Positions 1 to 7,776 of a stretch of DNA of 62,837 bases are shown here, piece by piece; the stretch's first letter is position 1, and each line of letters opens with the position of its first letter. The translations under genes and the position numbers were made by a program. The DNA comes from Pseudonocardia sulfidoxydans NBRC 16205 (GTDB lineage Bacteria; Actinomycetota; Actinomycetes; Mycobacteriales; Pseudonocardiaceae), in assembly GCF_007989085.1 (NCBI RefSeq), contig NZ_BJVJ01000036.1:1-62837 (forward strand). The letters run 5' to 3'. The notes below the pieces were generated by a model. It did no database searches. It had not been told where the DNA came from and saw only the letters and a list, made by a program, of their open reading frames with translations.

Positions 1-23
1 CGTGGGTGGTCGGTGGGCGGTGG

Positions 24-44
24 TCACCAGCTCTTGTTGCGCAC
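24..44 (-). CDS. Mini-ORF 1, hexapeptide MRNKSW
   Basis: Seven codons, GTG CGC AAC AAG AGC TGG TGA. AAGGAG (51-56) sits 6 bases upstream of the start, an ideal distance. It is the most downstream unit visible; whatever gene follows in the transcript is outside the window. Too short for ordinary gene callers. Confidence 0.75.
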   Translation of the reverse strand: MRNKSW

Positions 45-83
45 GTCGTGCTCCTTCCGGGTTGTGCGGTCGGGGTGGGTGAG

Positions 84-104
84 TCACCAGGACTTGTTGC
101 GCAC
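84..104 (-). CDS. Mini-ORF 2, hexapeptide MRNKSW
   Basis: GTG CGC AAC AAG TCC TGG TGA, with AAGGAG (111-116) 6 bases upstream. Serine is TCC here rather than AGC. That switch needs at least two base changes, so it argues for selection on the peptide. Confidence 0.75.
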   Translation of the reverse strand: MRNKSW

Positions 105-147
105 CGCGGGCTCCTTCGCTGTTCGTGTTCGGGCTGGTCGGGTGGTG

Positions 148-171
148 TCACCAGGACTTGTTGCTGCTCAC
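148..171 (-). CDS. Mini-ORF 3, heptapeptide MSSNKSW
   Basis: Eight codons: GTG AGC AGC AAC AAG TCC TGG TGA. AGGAGG (177-182) lies 5 bases upstream. The arginine codon is replaced by two serine codons, an in-frame length change of one codon. The NKSW core and the TGA stop are kept. Confidence 0.7.
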   Translation of the reverse strand: MSSNKSW

Positions 172-212
172 GGGGTCCTCCTCGTCGGTGGTGGGTGGTC
201 GGTGGGTGGTGG

Positions 213-233
213 TCACCAGCTCTTGTTGCGCAC
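213..233 (-). CDS. Mini-ORF 4, hexapeptide MRNKSW
   Basis: GTG CGC AAC AAG AGC TGG TGA, with GAGGAG (241-246) 7 bases upstream. The stretch just downstream (189-215) nearly matches the one after mini-ORF 1 (2-26), so the two units probably arose by duplication of a larger block. Confidence 0.75.
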   Translation of the reverse strand: MRNKSW

Positions 234-273
234 GAGCGGCCTCCTCCCGGTCGTTGCGGGCGTGGGCGGGCGG

Positions 274-294
274 TCACCAGGACTTGTTGCGCAC
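274..294 (-). CDS. Mini-ORF 5, hexapeptide MRNKSW
   Basis: GTG CGC AAC AAG TCC TGG TGA, with GAGGAG (302-307) 7 bases upstream. It uses the TCC form of serine, as in mini-ORFs 2 and 3. Confidence 0.75.
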   Translation of the reverse strand: MRNKSW

Positions 295-337
295 GGGCTC
301 GCTCCTCTCCGGGGCGATGGACGGGTGGGCACGGCGG

Positions 338-358
338 TCACCAGCTCTTGTTGCGCAC
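338..358 (-). CDS. Mini-ORF 6, hexapeptide MRNKSW
   Basis: GTG CGC AAC AAG AGC TGG TGA, with GAGGAG (364-369) 5 bases upstream. The next unit starts 123 bases away, about two periods, so one unit may have been lost between 359 and 460. Confidence 0.75.
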   Translation of the reverse strand: MRNKSW

Positions 359-460
359 GGTCACTCCTCTGCCGGCTTGCAGCGGCGGCGTATGGCGGTG
401 TCGACGGGCCGGGTCGCGGCGAGCGCGTCCGACGTCGACGGCTGTCGGATCCGGCCCTGT

Positions 461-481
461 TCACCAGCTCTTGTTGCGCAC
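461..481 (-). CDS. Mini-ORF 7, hexapeptide MRNKSW
   Basis: GTG CGC AAC AAG AGC TGG TGA, preceded by GGAGGGAG (488-495), which ends 6 bases before the start. Its surrounding spacer shares little with the other units, so conservation is confined to the Shine-Dalgarno sequence and the reading frame. Confidence 0.75.
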   Translation of the reverse strand: MRNKSW

Positions 482-527
482 CGTGAACTCCCTCCGAAGT
501 GGATGCGGCGCAACGGCATGGCGATTT

Positions 528-548
528 TCGAGCCGACTTGTTGCGCAT
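528..548 (-). CDS. Mini-ORF 8, diverged unit beginning MRNKSA
   Basis: This unit starts with ATG and reads ATG CGC AAC AAG TCG GCT CGA. AGAGGA (557-562) is 8 bases upstream. Tryptophan and the stop are lost, so the frame stays open for 111 codons to 213, passing out of frame through units 7, 6 and 5. The long tail is Arg/Pro-rich and looks like non-coding read-through. I treat the unit as degenerate; the listed end marks only the part aligned to the other units. Confidence 0.4.
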
Positions 549-785
549 GCACCAATTCCTCTTTCCGTTTCCGGAATGCGTGCCGAATCGACGGGTCGCG
601 TCGATGCGGTGGCGTTCGTCGTGGTCGTCGCGGTTCTGCGCGCGCTGAATTCGGCGGGTTCCGGGAAACGTGTTCCGGTGTGGGCCGTTGGCGCGCAGGG
701 CCGTCCGGCGCGTGCTGCTCGTGTCGTCGCGACCTCGTGGTGGAGGGCGGCGACCGTGCGGGCACGGCGGGAACGGCGGGTGTCG

Positions 786-809
786 TCAGTGCCAGCTCTT
801 GTTACGCAC
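786..809 (-). CDS. Mini-ORF 9, heptapeptide MRNKSWH
   Basis: The most upstream unit: GTG CGT AAC AAG AGC TGG CAC TGA. AGGAGG (816-821) is 6 bases upstream. It is extended by one histidine codon and uses CGT for arginine. It is isolated from unit 8 by 261 bases and is probably first in the transcript. I found no convincing promoter between it and the divergent gene at 961. Confidence 0.7.
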   Translation of the reverse strand: MRNKSWH

Positions 810-928
810 CGCGCACCTCCTCCTGCGTCGTATCGGCAGTCGACCACGCTCGGTGACCCCCGGCACGTTCTCATGTGCCGTTGGGCTCACTGGCCATGAC
901 AGAGGCCGTCGCGATCAACTATTCTCAC

Positions 929-946
929 GTCCGGTGACAGCCGGAC
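929..946. promoter_or_regulatory. Inverted repeat in the divergent intergenic region
   Basis: GTCCGG, six bases, then CCGGAC. It lies between the leftward mini-ORF array and the rightward diguanylate cyclase start at 961, so it could be an operator for either. No promoter elements were convincing nearby. Confidence 0.3.
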
Positions 947-960
947 GACTGAGAGTATGA

Positions 961-2352
961 ATGAGTAGCGAAGTGGGCGACGGAAGTACTCCGGACGGAG
1001 CATTTCCACGCCTGTGGAAAGTCACTCGATGGGCCGTGTGGAACGTGCCTGCTCGAGTGATGCTGCCTGTTTTCATGGTGGAACTGACGGCACTCGCTCT
1101 GGTCGTTCTGAGTGCCACCGCTCCGGGTGTGTCCACCGGGCGTCTTCTCGATGCGGCGACGCTGATGTTCCTGGGTGTCCTGCACACCGAGATCGCGGTT
1201 CGCGCCGAACGGGTGCGTCGCCGCGTCACCGAGACCCCGCACGTCGACCTCAGCTCGGTCTGGACGTTCGCCGGTGCGGTGCTGCTGCCGCCGGTGCTGG
1301 CCACGCTGGTGGCCGTCGTGGTGTTCACGCACCTGTGGTGGCGGGCGTGGCGGCCCCGGGTACCGGTCTACCGCCAGATGTTCAGCACGGCCACGGTCGT
1401 GCTGGCCTGTCTCGCGGCGGGCGCCGTCGTCAACTACGTGGCCCCTCATCACGTCACGGCCGGTCTCGGCGCCGGTACCGGTCCGGTGGCCCTGGTCCTG
1501 GCCCTGCTCGTCTACACGACGATCAACAGCGGGCTCATCGCCGGCGCGATCGCGGTCAGCTCACCGAACCCCACGGTCACCACGGTGCTGGGCCACTGGG
1601 ACGAGAACGCGTTGGAGCTAGCCACGCTGTGTCTGGGCGGGCTCACGGCGATCGTCCTGGCCATCAACCCGTGGCTGGTCCTGTTCGTGCTGCCGGCGCT
1701 GCTGGTGCTGCACCGCGCGGTCCTGGTGCGTCAGCTCGAGGAGGCGGCCAGCACCGACGGGAAGACGGGCCTGCTCAACGCGGCGGCCTGGCACGCCTAC
1801 GCCCAGCGCGAGGTGTCGCGCGCGGTGCGGCAGGGCGGCTCGGCCTCGCTGCTGATCCTCGACCTCGACCACTTCAAGTCGGTGAACGACCGGCACGGTC
1901 ACCTGGCGGGCGACGAGGTGCTCGCGGCCGTGGCGGCGACGCTGCGCACGGAGGTGCGCGACAACGACCTGGTCGGCCGCTTCGGCGGTGAGGAGTTCGT
2001 GATCCTGCTCCCGGGTGTCGACGACAGCGACTACGGCAGTGCGGAGCTGCGCCTGGTCGCGGACCGCATCCGGCGCCGCGTCGAGGCGCTGTCGATCCAG
2101 ATGCCCACGCCCGACGGGCCGCTCACGATCAGTGGGCTCACCGTGTCCGTGGGTGGTGCCGCGTTCGGCACCGACGGCACGGAGCTCACCCGGCTGTTGG
2201 AGACGGCCGACTCCGCCCTGTACTCGGCCAAGCGTGCGGGCCGGAACCGCGTGCACGTCGGCCTGCACAGCAGGAACGAGGGCGCGTCGGGTCGGGAGCC
2301 CGGGCCGGCGCTGCACGAGGCGGAGAGCGGCGAGTCCCCGGCCGCGGGCTGA
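961..2352 (+). CDS. Membrane-bound diguanylate cyclase (GGDEF domain)
   Basis: 463 residues. The N-terminal half holds several hydrophobic segments (about residues 28-245) and is a likely membrane sensor of the actinobacterial GGDEF type. The C-terminal half is a GGDEF domain starting near residue 266. The active-site motif is GGEEF (342-346), preceded at the usual five-residue distance by RDND, an intact RxxD inhibitory site. It should therefore make cyclic di-GMP from two GTP and be feedback-inhibited. There is no EAL domain. The gene at 2497 is a close paralog with the same layout. The start is the ATG right after GAGAGTATGA; no strong ribosome-binding site is visible. Confidence 0.9.
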   Translation: MSSEVGDGSTPDGAFPRLWKVTRWAVWNVPARVMLPVFMVELTALALVVLSATAPGVSTGRLLDAATLMFLGVLHTEIAVRAERVRRRVTETPHVDLSSVWTFAGAVLLPPVLATLVAVVVFTHLWWRAWRPRVPVYRQMFSTATVVLACLAAGAVVNYVAPHHVTAGLGAGTGPVALVLALLVYTTINSGLIAGAIAVSSPNPTVTTVLGHWDENALELATLCLGGLTAIVLAINPWLVLFVLPALLVLHRAVLVRQLEEAASTDGKTGLLNAAAWHAYAQREVSRAVRQGGSASLLILDLDHFKSVNDRHGHLAGDEVLAAVAATLRTEVRDNDLVGRFGGEEFVILLPGVDDSDYGSAELRLVADRIRRRVEALSIQMPTPDGPLTISGLTVSVGGAAFGTDGTELTRLLETADSALYSAKRAGRNRVHVGLHSRNEGASGREPGPALHEAESGESPAAG

Positions 2353-2410
2353 CCGCCCGTCGACGCATCGTCACCTCTCGTGACGTCCGGGGTGCGAATC
2401 CACCCCGATG

Positions 2411-2450
2411 AGTGACCGACTGTCGACTGACAGTTCCGTGTGCGGTCACT
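2411..2450. promoter_or_regulatory. Nested inverted repeat between the two GGDEF genes
   Basis: Outer arms AGTGACCG (2411-2418) and CGGTCACT (2443-2450) enclose inner arms ACTGTC (2419-2424) and GACAGT (2429-2434) around GACT. It follows the first cyclase and precedes the likely start of the second at 2497. It could be an operator, a weak terminator or a leader RNA hairpin; there is no T-run. Confidence 0.45.
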
Positions 2451-2496
2451 AACCTCGACCCTCGTCGGCATCGGGTGCCCGGGGGGAGGCTCGATC

Positions 2497-3789
2497 GTGT
2501 TCGCGTTCGCCGCTCGCTGGGCCCTCCGGTCCGAACCGGTCCGGGTGCGGCTGCTCGTCGTCGCCGCGGAGCTGCTCGCGGTGGTGTTCGTCGCCGCGGG
2601 CTGGCTGGTCGGCGGTGGGCCGAAGGGCGACGACGTCGTCCTCGCCGCGTGGCTGCTGGTCCTGGGCCTGGTGCACATCGAGGCGGCCACGGGCATCGAA
2701 CGGGTGCGCCGCCGGGTCGCGGCGACCGCGTACTTCGACCTCAGCTCCGTGTGGACGTTCGCGGCGGCGCTCCTGCTGCCGGTGCGGCTGTCGGCGCTGG
2801 TCGTCGTCGTGCTGTACGGGCACCTGTGGCTCCGCGTGTGGAAGCCGGCCGGGGTGCCGATGTACCGGCTCGTGTACACCGCGGCGACGGTCGTCCTGGC
2901 GGCCCACGCGGCGTACGCGGTGGTCGCCCCGGTGCGCGACGCGGGCGCTGGGCAGGGGCTGCCGGCGCTGGGCTGGGTGGCGCTCGCCGCGGCGGCCTAT
3001 CTCCTGGTGAACAACGTGCTGGTCGCGGCGGCGATGGCGTTGGGCGAGGGCCGGCCGTCGGCGCGTGAGCTGGTCGGCGGTGTCGACGACCACGTCCTCG
3101 AACTGGCCACGCTGTGCCTCGGTGTGATGGTCGCGCTGGCTCTCACGGCCGACCGCTGGACGGCGGCGCTGGCGCTCGCACCGCTGCTGGTGCTGCAGCG
3201 GGCGGTGCAGGTCCGCCAGCTGGAGGAGGCGGCGACGACCGACCCGAAGACGGGCCTGCTCAACGCGGCGGCGTGGCGGGCGGAGGCGGTGCACCTGCTG
3301 GGCCGGGCGCGGCGCACGCACGGCTCGGCCGCGGTGCTGATCGCCGACCTCGACCACTTCAAGGCCGTCAACGACACCCACGGGCACCTGGTGGGCGACG
3401 CGGTGCTGGCGGCCGTCGCGGCGGAGCTGCGGGCCGAGGTGCGTCAGGACGACCTGGTGGCGCGGTTCGGCGGTGAGGAGTTCGTCGTCCTGCTGCCCGA
3501 TCTGCCCGGCACGGGCGTGGGTCGCCGTGAGGTGCTCGCGGTGGCCGACCGGGTGCGGCGGCGTGTCCAGGGTCTCGGTGTGCCGGTGACGACGTCGGCG
3601 GGACCGCTCGTCGTCGACGGTCTGACGATCTCCATCGGTGGCGCCACGTTCCCGGCCGACGGCCAGGACCTGGAGTCGGTGCTGGCCGCGGCCGACGCGG
3701 CGCTGTACGCGGCGAAGGACGCGGGCCGCAACACAGTGCGGGTCGCGGCCGCGCCACTGGTCCCGCAGGCGCGCGCTGCGGAGGACTGA
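2497..3789 (+). CDS. Membrane-bound diguanylate cyclase (GGDEF domain), paralog
   Basis: 430 residues from a GTG at 2497, chosen because GGGGGGAGG (2481-2489) lies 7 bases upstream; an in-frame GTG at 2440 would add 19 residues without such a site. Like its neighbour, it has hydrophobic segments over the first half, then a GGDEF domain with GGEEF (325-329) and an RQDD inhibitory site. The two proteins share long stretches, such as the LSSVWTFA and ELATLCLG segments, which points to tandem duplication. The predicted role is cyclic di-GMP synthesis under control of a membrane signal. Confidence 0.88.
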   Translation: MFAFAARWALRSEPVRVRLLVVAAELLAVVFVAAGWLVGGGPKGDDVVLAAWLLVLGLVHIEAATGIERVRRRVAATAYFDLSSVWTFAAALLLPVRLSALVVVVLYGHLWLRVWKPAGVPMYRLVYTAATVVLAAHAAYAVVAPVRDAGAGQGLPALGWVALAAAAYLLVNNVLVAAAMALGEGRPSARELVGGVDDHVLELATLCLGVMVALALTADRWTAALALAPLLVLQRAVQVRQLEEAATTDPKTGLLNAAAWRAEAVHLLGRARRTHGSAAVLIADLDHFKAVNDTHGHLVGDAVLAAVAAELRAEVRQDDLVARFGGEEFVVLLPDLPGTGVGRREVLAVADRVRRRVQGLGVPVTTSAGPLVVDGLTISIGGATFPADGQDLESVLAAADAALYAAKDAGRNTVRVAAAPLVPQARAAED

Positions 3790-3910
3790 TCGCCTCGCGG
3801 GCGGGGGACCGGCACCGCACGCCGACGGGCCGTGTGCCGCTCGTCGAGCGGGGGCGGCGGGGGCGTGGACGCGCCGGGTCGAATGATCCCCACGACCGTA
3901 TGGTGGGGGA

Positions 3911-5896
3911 GTGAGCCTGTTGCGTTCCCTCCACGGCCCGCGTGACCTCCGCCGCCTCGGCCCGGACGAGCTCGCCGAGCTCACGTCCGAGATCCGGCGG
4001 TTCCTGGTCGCGTCCGTCTCGCGCACCGGCGGCCACCTCGGCCCCAACCTCGGCGTCATCGAGCTGACGATCGCCCTGCACCGGGTCTTCGACTCGCCGC
4101 ACGACACCCTGATCTGGGACACGGGCCACCAGGCCTACGTCCACAAGCTCCTCACCGGCCGTCAGGACGGCTGGGAGCGGCTGAAGATGACGGGCGGGCT
4201 GTCGGGCTACCCGAACCGTGCCGAGAGCGAGCACGACGTCGTGGAGAACAGCCACGCGTCGACGTCGCTGTCGTGGGCGGACGGGCTCGCGCGCGCCTAC
4301 GCGCTGAAGGGCGAGAACCGCCATGTCGTCGCCGTGGTGGGCGACGGGGCGCTCACGGGCGGCATGGCCTGGGAGGCGCTGAACAACATCGCGGCGGCCC
4401 CGGACCGCAACGTCGTCGTCGTGGTCAACGACAACGGCCGTTCCTACTCGCCGACGATCGGCGGGCTGGCCGACCGGCTGGCGTCGCTGCGGCTGCAGCC
4501 GGGCTACGAGCGGATGCTCGACGCGGGCAAGCGCGCCCTGCGCGGCACGCCCGTCGTCGGGCCGGCGCTCTACGCGGGCCTGCACGCCCTCAAGGCCGGT
4601 GTGAAGGACGCGATCAGCCCGCAGGAGCTGTTCTCCGACCTGGGCCTGAAGTACTTCGGCCCGATCGACGGGCACGACGTGGCGGCGATGGAGTCGGCGC
4701 TGCGGCGGGCGCGGCGGTTCGGCGGGCCGGTCATCGTGCACGCGGTGACCCGCAAGGGCAACGGCTACCTGCCCGCGGAGAACGACGCGGCGGAGCAGAT
4801 GCACAGTCCGTCGGCGTTCGACCCGGCCACGGGCCTGCCCACCGGCCCGAAGACGCAGGGCTGGACGAGCGTGTTCTCCGAGGAGATGGTGGCGATCGGC
4901 GAGCGCCGGCCCGACGTCGTGGCCATCACGGCGGCGATGCTGGGCCCGGTGGGGCTCGCGAAGTTCGCGGAGACCTACCCGGAGCGCTGCATCGACGTCG
5001 GTATCGCCGAGCAGCACGCGCTGACGTCGGCGGCGGGGCTCGCGCGGGGCGGGCTGCACCCGGTCGTCTGCCTGTACTCGACGTTCCTGAACCGCGCGTT
5101 CGACCAGCTGATGTTCGACGTCGCGCTGCACGAGCAGGCCGTCACGCTGGTGCTCGACCGGGCTGGGGTCACCGGCAGCGACGGACCGTCGCACAACGGG
5201 ATGTGGGACCTGTCGATCCTCGGGATCGTCCCCGGGATGCGGGTGGCCGCGCCGCGCGACGCGGGGACGCTGCGCGAGGAGCTCGCCGAGGCCGTCGCGG
5301 TCGAGGACGGTCCGACGGCGTTGCGGTTCCCCAAGGGCGCGGTCGTCGAGTCGGTGCCGGCGCTGCGCCGCGTCGGCGGCTCGGTCGACGTGCTGGCCGA
5401 GCCCGCCGCGGGCGCGGAGCGGCCGACGGTGCTCATGGCGTGCGTCGGCGCGTTCGCCGAGCTGGGTGTGGCAGCGGCCGAACGGCTTGCGCACCAGGGC
5501 ATCGGGGTCACGGTCGTCGACCCGCGGTGGGTGCTGCCGGTGCCCGAGGCCATGGTGGAGGTCGCGGCGGCGCACCAGCTCGTCGTGACGGTGTCCGACT
5601 CCGGCCGCCACGGCGGGTTCGGCTCGGCCCTGTCGGACCTGTTGCGCGACAACGAGATCGACGTCCCGAGCCGCGACCTGGCGCTGCCGCAGGAGTTCCT
5701 CGAGCACGGCAGCCGCTCCGATGTGCTGTCCGCTGTCGGTCTCACCGCGCAGGACGTGGCCCGCCGGGTCACCGAGTGGGCGTCGGCGCTGCCGGGTTGC
5801 CGCGTGGTGCAGGGCGCGGTCGAGGGCGGCGTCCTCGACGCGTCGGCCGCACAGGAGGAGCAGGCGGCGGAGGAGTCCGAGGGCCGGGCCCGCTGA
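3911..5896 (+). CDS. dxs: 1-deoxy-D-xylulose-5-phosphate synthase
   Basis: 661 residues, the normal size for DXS. It condenses pyruvate and glyceraldehyde 3-phosphate to make DXP, the entry point of the MEP isoprenoid pathway, using thiamine diphosphate and magnesium. The diphosphate motif is visible as GDGALTGG near residue 144, followed about 28 residues later by NDN. The transketolase pyrimidine domain (GIAEQHA region) and C-terminal domain follow. The GTG start is preceded by GGTGGGGGA. The stop overlaps the next gene's start as TGATG, so translation of the response regulator is probably coupled. Confidence 0.95.
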   Translation: MSLLRSLHGPRDLRRLGPDELAELTSEIRRFLVASVSRTGGHLGPNLGVIELTIALHRVFDSPHDTLIWDTGHQAYVHKLLTGRQDGWERLKMTGGLSGYPNRAESEHDVVENSHASTSLSWADGLARAYALKGENRHVVAVVGDGALTGGMAWEALNNIAAAPDRNVVVVVNDNGRSYSPTIGGLADRLASLRLQPGYERMLDAGKRALRGTPVVGPALYAGLHALKAGVKDAISPQELFSDLGLKYFGPIDGHDVAAMESALRRARRFGGPVIVHAVTRKGNGYLPAENDAAEQMHSPSAFDPATGLPTGPKTQGWTSVFSEEMVAIGERRPDVVAITAAMLGPVGLAKFAETYPERCIDVGIAEQHALTSAAGLARGGLHPVVCLYSTFLNRAFDQLMFDVALHEQAVTLVLDRAGVTGSDGPSHNGMWDLSILGIVPGMRVAAPRDAGTLREELAEAVAVEDGPTALRFPKGAVVESVPALRRVGGSVDVLAEPAAGAERPTVLMACVGAFAELGVAAAERLAHQGIGVTVVDPRWVLPVPEAMVEVAAAHQLVVTVSDSGRHGGFGSALSDLLRDNEIDVPSRDLALPQEFLEHGSRSDVLSAVGLTAQDVARRVTEWASALPGCRVVQGAVEGGVLDASAAQEEQAAEESEGRAR

Positions 5897-6561
5897 TGCG
5901 CGTGCTGGTCGTGGAGGACGAGCGGCCGCTCGCCGAGGCCGTGGCCCGCGGGCTGCGGCGCGAGGGCATGGCGGTCGACGTCGCCTTCGACGGCCTGGAG
6001 GGCCAGGAGAAGATCGGTATCACCCGCTACGACGTGGTGCTGCTCGACCGGGACCTGCCGTCGATCTCGGGTGACGAGCTGTGCGAGGAGATCGTCGCGT
6101 CGGCGGCGACGACGCGGGTGCTGATGCTCACCGCGAGCGGGTCGGTGGCCGACAAGGTCGACGGCCTGTCCCGCGGCGCCGACGACTACCTGGCCAAGCC
6201 GTTCGACTTCCCCGAGCTCGTGGCCCGGGTCCGGGCGCTGGGCCGGCGCGCCACGCCGGCCACGCCGCCGTTGCTGGTGGCGGGCGACGTGTCGCTCGAC
6301 CCGGCCCGGCGCACGGTGCGTCGCGCCGCCGAGCCGGTGGAGCTCACCCGTAAGGAGTTCGGCGTGCTCGAGGTCCTGATGGGGGCCGGCGGCGCGGTCG
6401 TGTCGAGCGAGGAGCTGCTGGAGCGGGTCTGGGACGAGAACGCGGACCCGTTCACCACGACGGTGCGCGTCACCGTCATGACGTTGCGCAAGAAGCTGGG
6501 TGAGCCGGGCGTGATCGAGACCGTCGTCGGCGCCGGGTACCGCGTTCCGGCGGCGGGCTGA
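5896..6561 (+). CDS. OmpR/PhoB-family response regulator
   Basis: 221 residues. The receiver domain (about 1-115) has the acidic pair ED near the N-terminus, the phospho-acceptor aspartate in the LLDRDLP segment, and the conserved lysine in AKPF. A winged-helix DNA-binding domain follows (about 125-218), ending GAGYRV as is typical of OmpR regulators. It overlaps dxs by one base and is followed 11 bases later by its histidine kinase. Its targets are unknown. Confidence 0.93.
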   Translation: MRVLVVEDERPLAEAVARGLRREGMAVDVAFDGLEGQEKIGITRYDVVLLDRDLPSISGDELCEEIVASAATTRVLMLTASGSVADKVDGLSRGADDYLAKPFDFPELVARVRALGRRATPATPPLLVAGDVSLDPARRTVRRAAEPVELTRKEFGVLEVLMGAGGAVVSSEELLERVWDENADPFTTTVRVTVMTLRKKLGEPGVIETVVGAGYRVPAAG

Positions 6562-6572
6562 CCGGGGCGACC

Positions 6573-7772
6573 GTGACCACGGCCCGACCATCGGGTCCGC
6601 CGGGGAACCCGCCCGGGCGGCGGTCCGGGCCGGGGCTGCGTCCACGGCTGACGGTGTTGGCCACCGTCCTGGTCGCGGGCGTGAGCGCGCTGCTGCTGTG
6701 GCTGGGCTGGCTGCTGGTGGGTGGGGTGGCCGAGAGCTCGGTGCCCGCGTTCCCGGCCGGGGGGACGGTCCGCGTCGGCGGGGTGGAGGTCGAGGCCACC
6801 CAGGTGGGCCGGGCCGTCGGTGAGGCGGCCCGCGCGGAGGTGCTGCGCGCCGGGCTGATCGCGTTCCCCCTGGTGGTGCTTGCCGCCGCGGTGGTGTCGT
6901 GGGTGCTGGTCGGGCGTGTCCTGGCGCCGCTGCACGCGGTGACGGCGACCGCGCGGCGGCTGTCGGCGGAGTCGCTGGACGAGCGGATCGCGCTGCGTGA
7001 CGCCCGCGGCGAGGTCGCGGAGCTGGCCGAGGTGTTCGACGCGATGCTCGACCGGCTGCAGGCGGCCTTCGACGGGCAGCGCCGGTTCGTCGCCAACGCG
7101 AGCCACGAGCTGCGGACGCCGCTCGCGGTGCTGCGCACGGAGGTCGACGTGACGCTGGCCGACCCGGACGCCGATGTCGCCGAGCTGCGCCGGATGGCCG
7201 AGGTGGTCCGGGACGCGACGCGGCGGGCCGACGAGCTGGTCGGCGCGTTGCTGCTGCTGGCCCGCACGCAGGCGGTCGACCACGTCGACGCCCGCCCGGT
7301 CGACCTCGCGGAGCTGGCCGCGTCCGCGGTGGCGGCGGTGTCGGGGGAGGCGGCGGCGCGGGGCCTGCGGTTCGCGGTGTCGACGGCACCGGCCCACACC
7401 GCGGGCGATCCGGTCCTGCTGGCCCGCGTCACCGGTAACCTGCTCGAGAACGCGGTGCGCCACAACGTGTCCGGCGGGTGGGTGGAGGTGGCGACGGCAC
7501 CGGCCGACGGTGGGGCGCAGCTGCGCGTCGCGTCGGGGGGCCCGGTGATCCCGCCGGACCGGGTGACGGAGCTGTTCGAGCCGTTCCGTCGCGGCCCGCG
7601 CGAGCGCACCGGCGACACGCCCGGCAGCGGGCTCGGGTTGTCGATCGTGCGTGCGGTCGTGCTCGCCCACGGCGGCACCGTCCGTGGCGACGCCGTGCCC
7701 GGCGGCGGGCTCGCGGTGACGGTCAGGCTGCCGGCGCCACTGCACGTCCCGGTGCCGCTGTCGCGTCCGTAG
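6573..7772 (+). CDS. Two-component sensor histidine kinase
   Basis: 399 residues. Two membrane segments (about 27-50 and 93-116) flank a short extracytoplasmic loop of about 40 residues. A HAMP segment and a HisKA domain with the phospho-accepting histidine in NASHELRTP (His178) follow, then an HATPase domain with the N box NLLENAVRHN and the G box GSGLGLS. It pairs with the regulator just upstream. The small sensor loop suggests detection of an envelope or membrane signal. The GTG start follows shortly after the upstream stop. Confidence 0.93.
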   Translation: MTTARPSGPPGNPPGRRSGPGLRPRLTVLATVLVAGVSALLLWLGWLLVGGVAESSVPAFPAGGTVRVGGVEVEATQVGRAVGEAARAEVLRAGLIAFPLVVLAAAVVSWVLVGRVLAPLHAVTATARRLSAESLDERIALRDARGEVAELAEVFDAMLDRLQAAFDGQRRFVANASHELRTPLAVLRTEVDVTLADPDADVAELRRMAEVVRDATRRADELVGALLLLARTQAVDHVDARPVDLAELAASAVAAVSGEAAARGLRFAVSTAPAHTAGDPVLLARVTGNLLENAVRHNVSGGWVEVATAPADGGAQLRVASGGPVIPPDRVTELFEPFRRGPRERTGDTPGSGLGLSIVRAVVLAHGGTVRGDAVPGGGLAVTVRLPAPLHVPVPLSRP

Positions 7773-7776
7773 GCCC

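Larger units (their letters stand above)
24..821 (-). repeat. Tandem array of nine MRNKSW mini-ORF units
   Basis: Nine short units read leftward. Each has a purine-rich Shine-Dalgarno sequence (AAGGAG, GAGGAG or AGGAGG) 5-8 bases before a GTG or ATG, then codons for MRNKSW or a close variant, usually ending TGG TGA. Start positions are 44, 104, 171, 233, 294, 358, 481, 548 and 809, a period of about 60-67 bases, with gaps of about two and four periods near 359-460 and 549-785 where I see no unit. Spacers between units differ, except that 2-26 and 189-215 are nearly identical, which suggests block duplication. The Ser codon switches between AGC and TCC/TCG while the peptide stays the same, so the peptide itself appears selected. 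Function is unknown; the downstream genes lie left of the window. Confidence 0.85.

Noticed and set aside
24..481. CRISPR array
   Set aside because: Repeats of about 21 bases at about 60-base spacing look superficially like CRISPR, but the conserved part is an SD plus start-to-stop reading frame, units differ at synonymous sites, and no cas gene is present.
213..548. 111-residue minus-strand protein starting in unit 8
   Set aside because: After MRNKS the sequence is Arg/Pro/Ser-rich and passes through other units out of frame. It is best explained as read-through of a decayed unit.
6..899. Rightward open frame of 297 codons, and two others over the same area
   Set aside because: They read the opposite strand of the mini-ORF array, are Arg/Ser/Cys-rich and have no family resemblance.
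3368..5707. 779-codon minus-strand open frame antisense to dxs
   Set aside because: A by-product of GC-rich codon bias in dxs; composition is Arg/His/Asp-rich and there is no family match.
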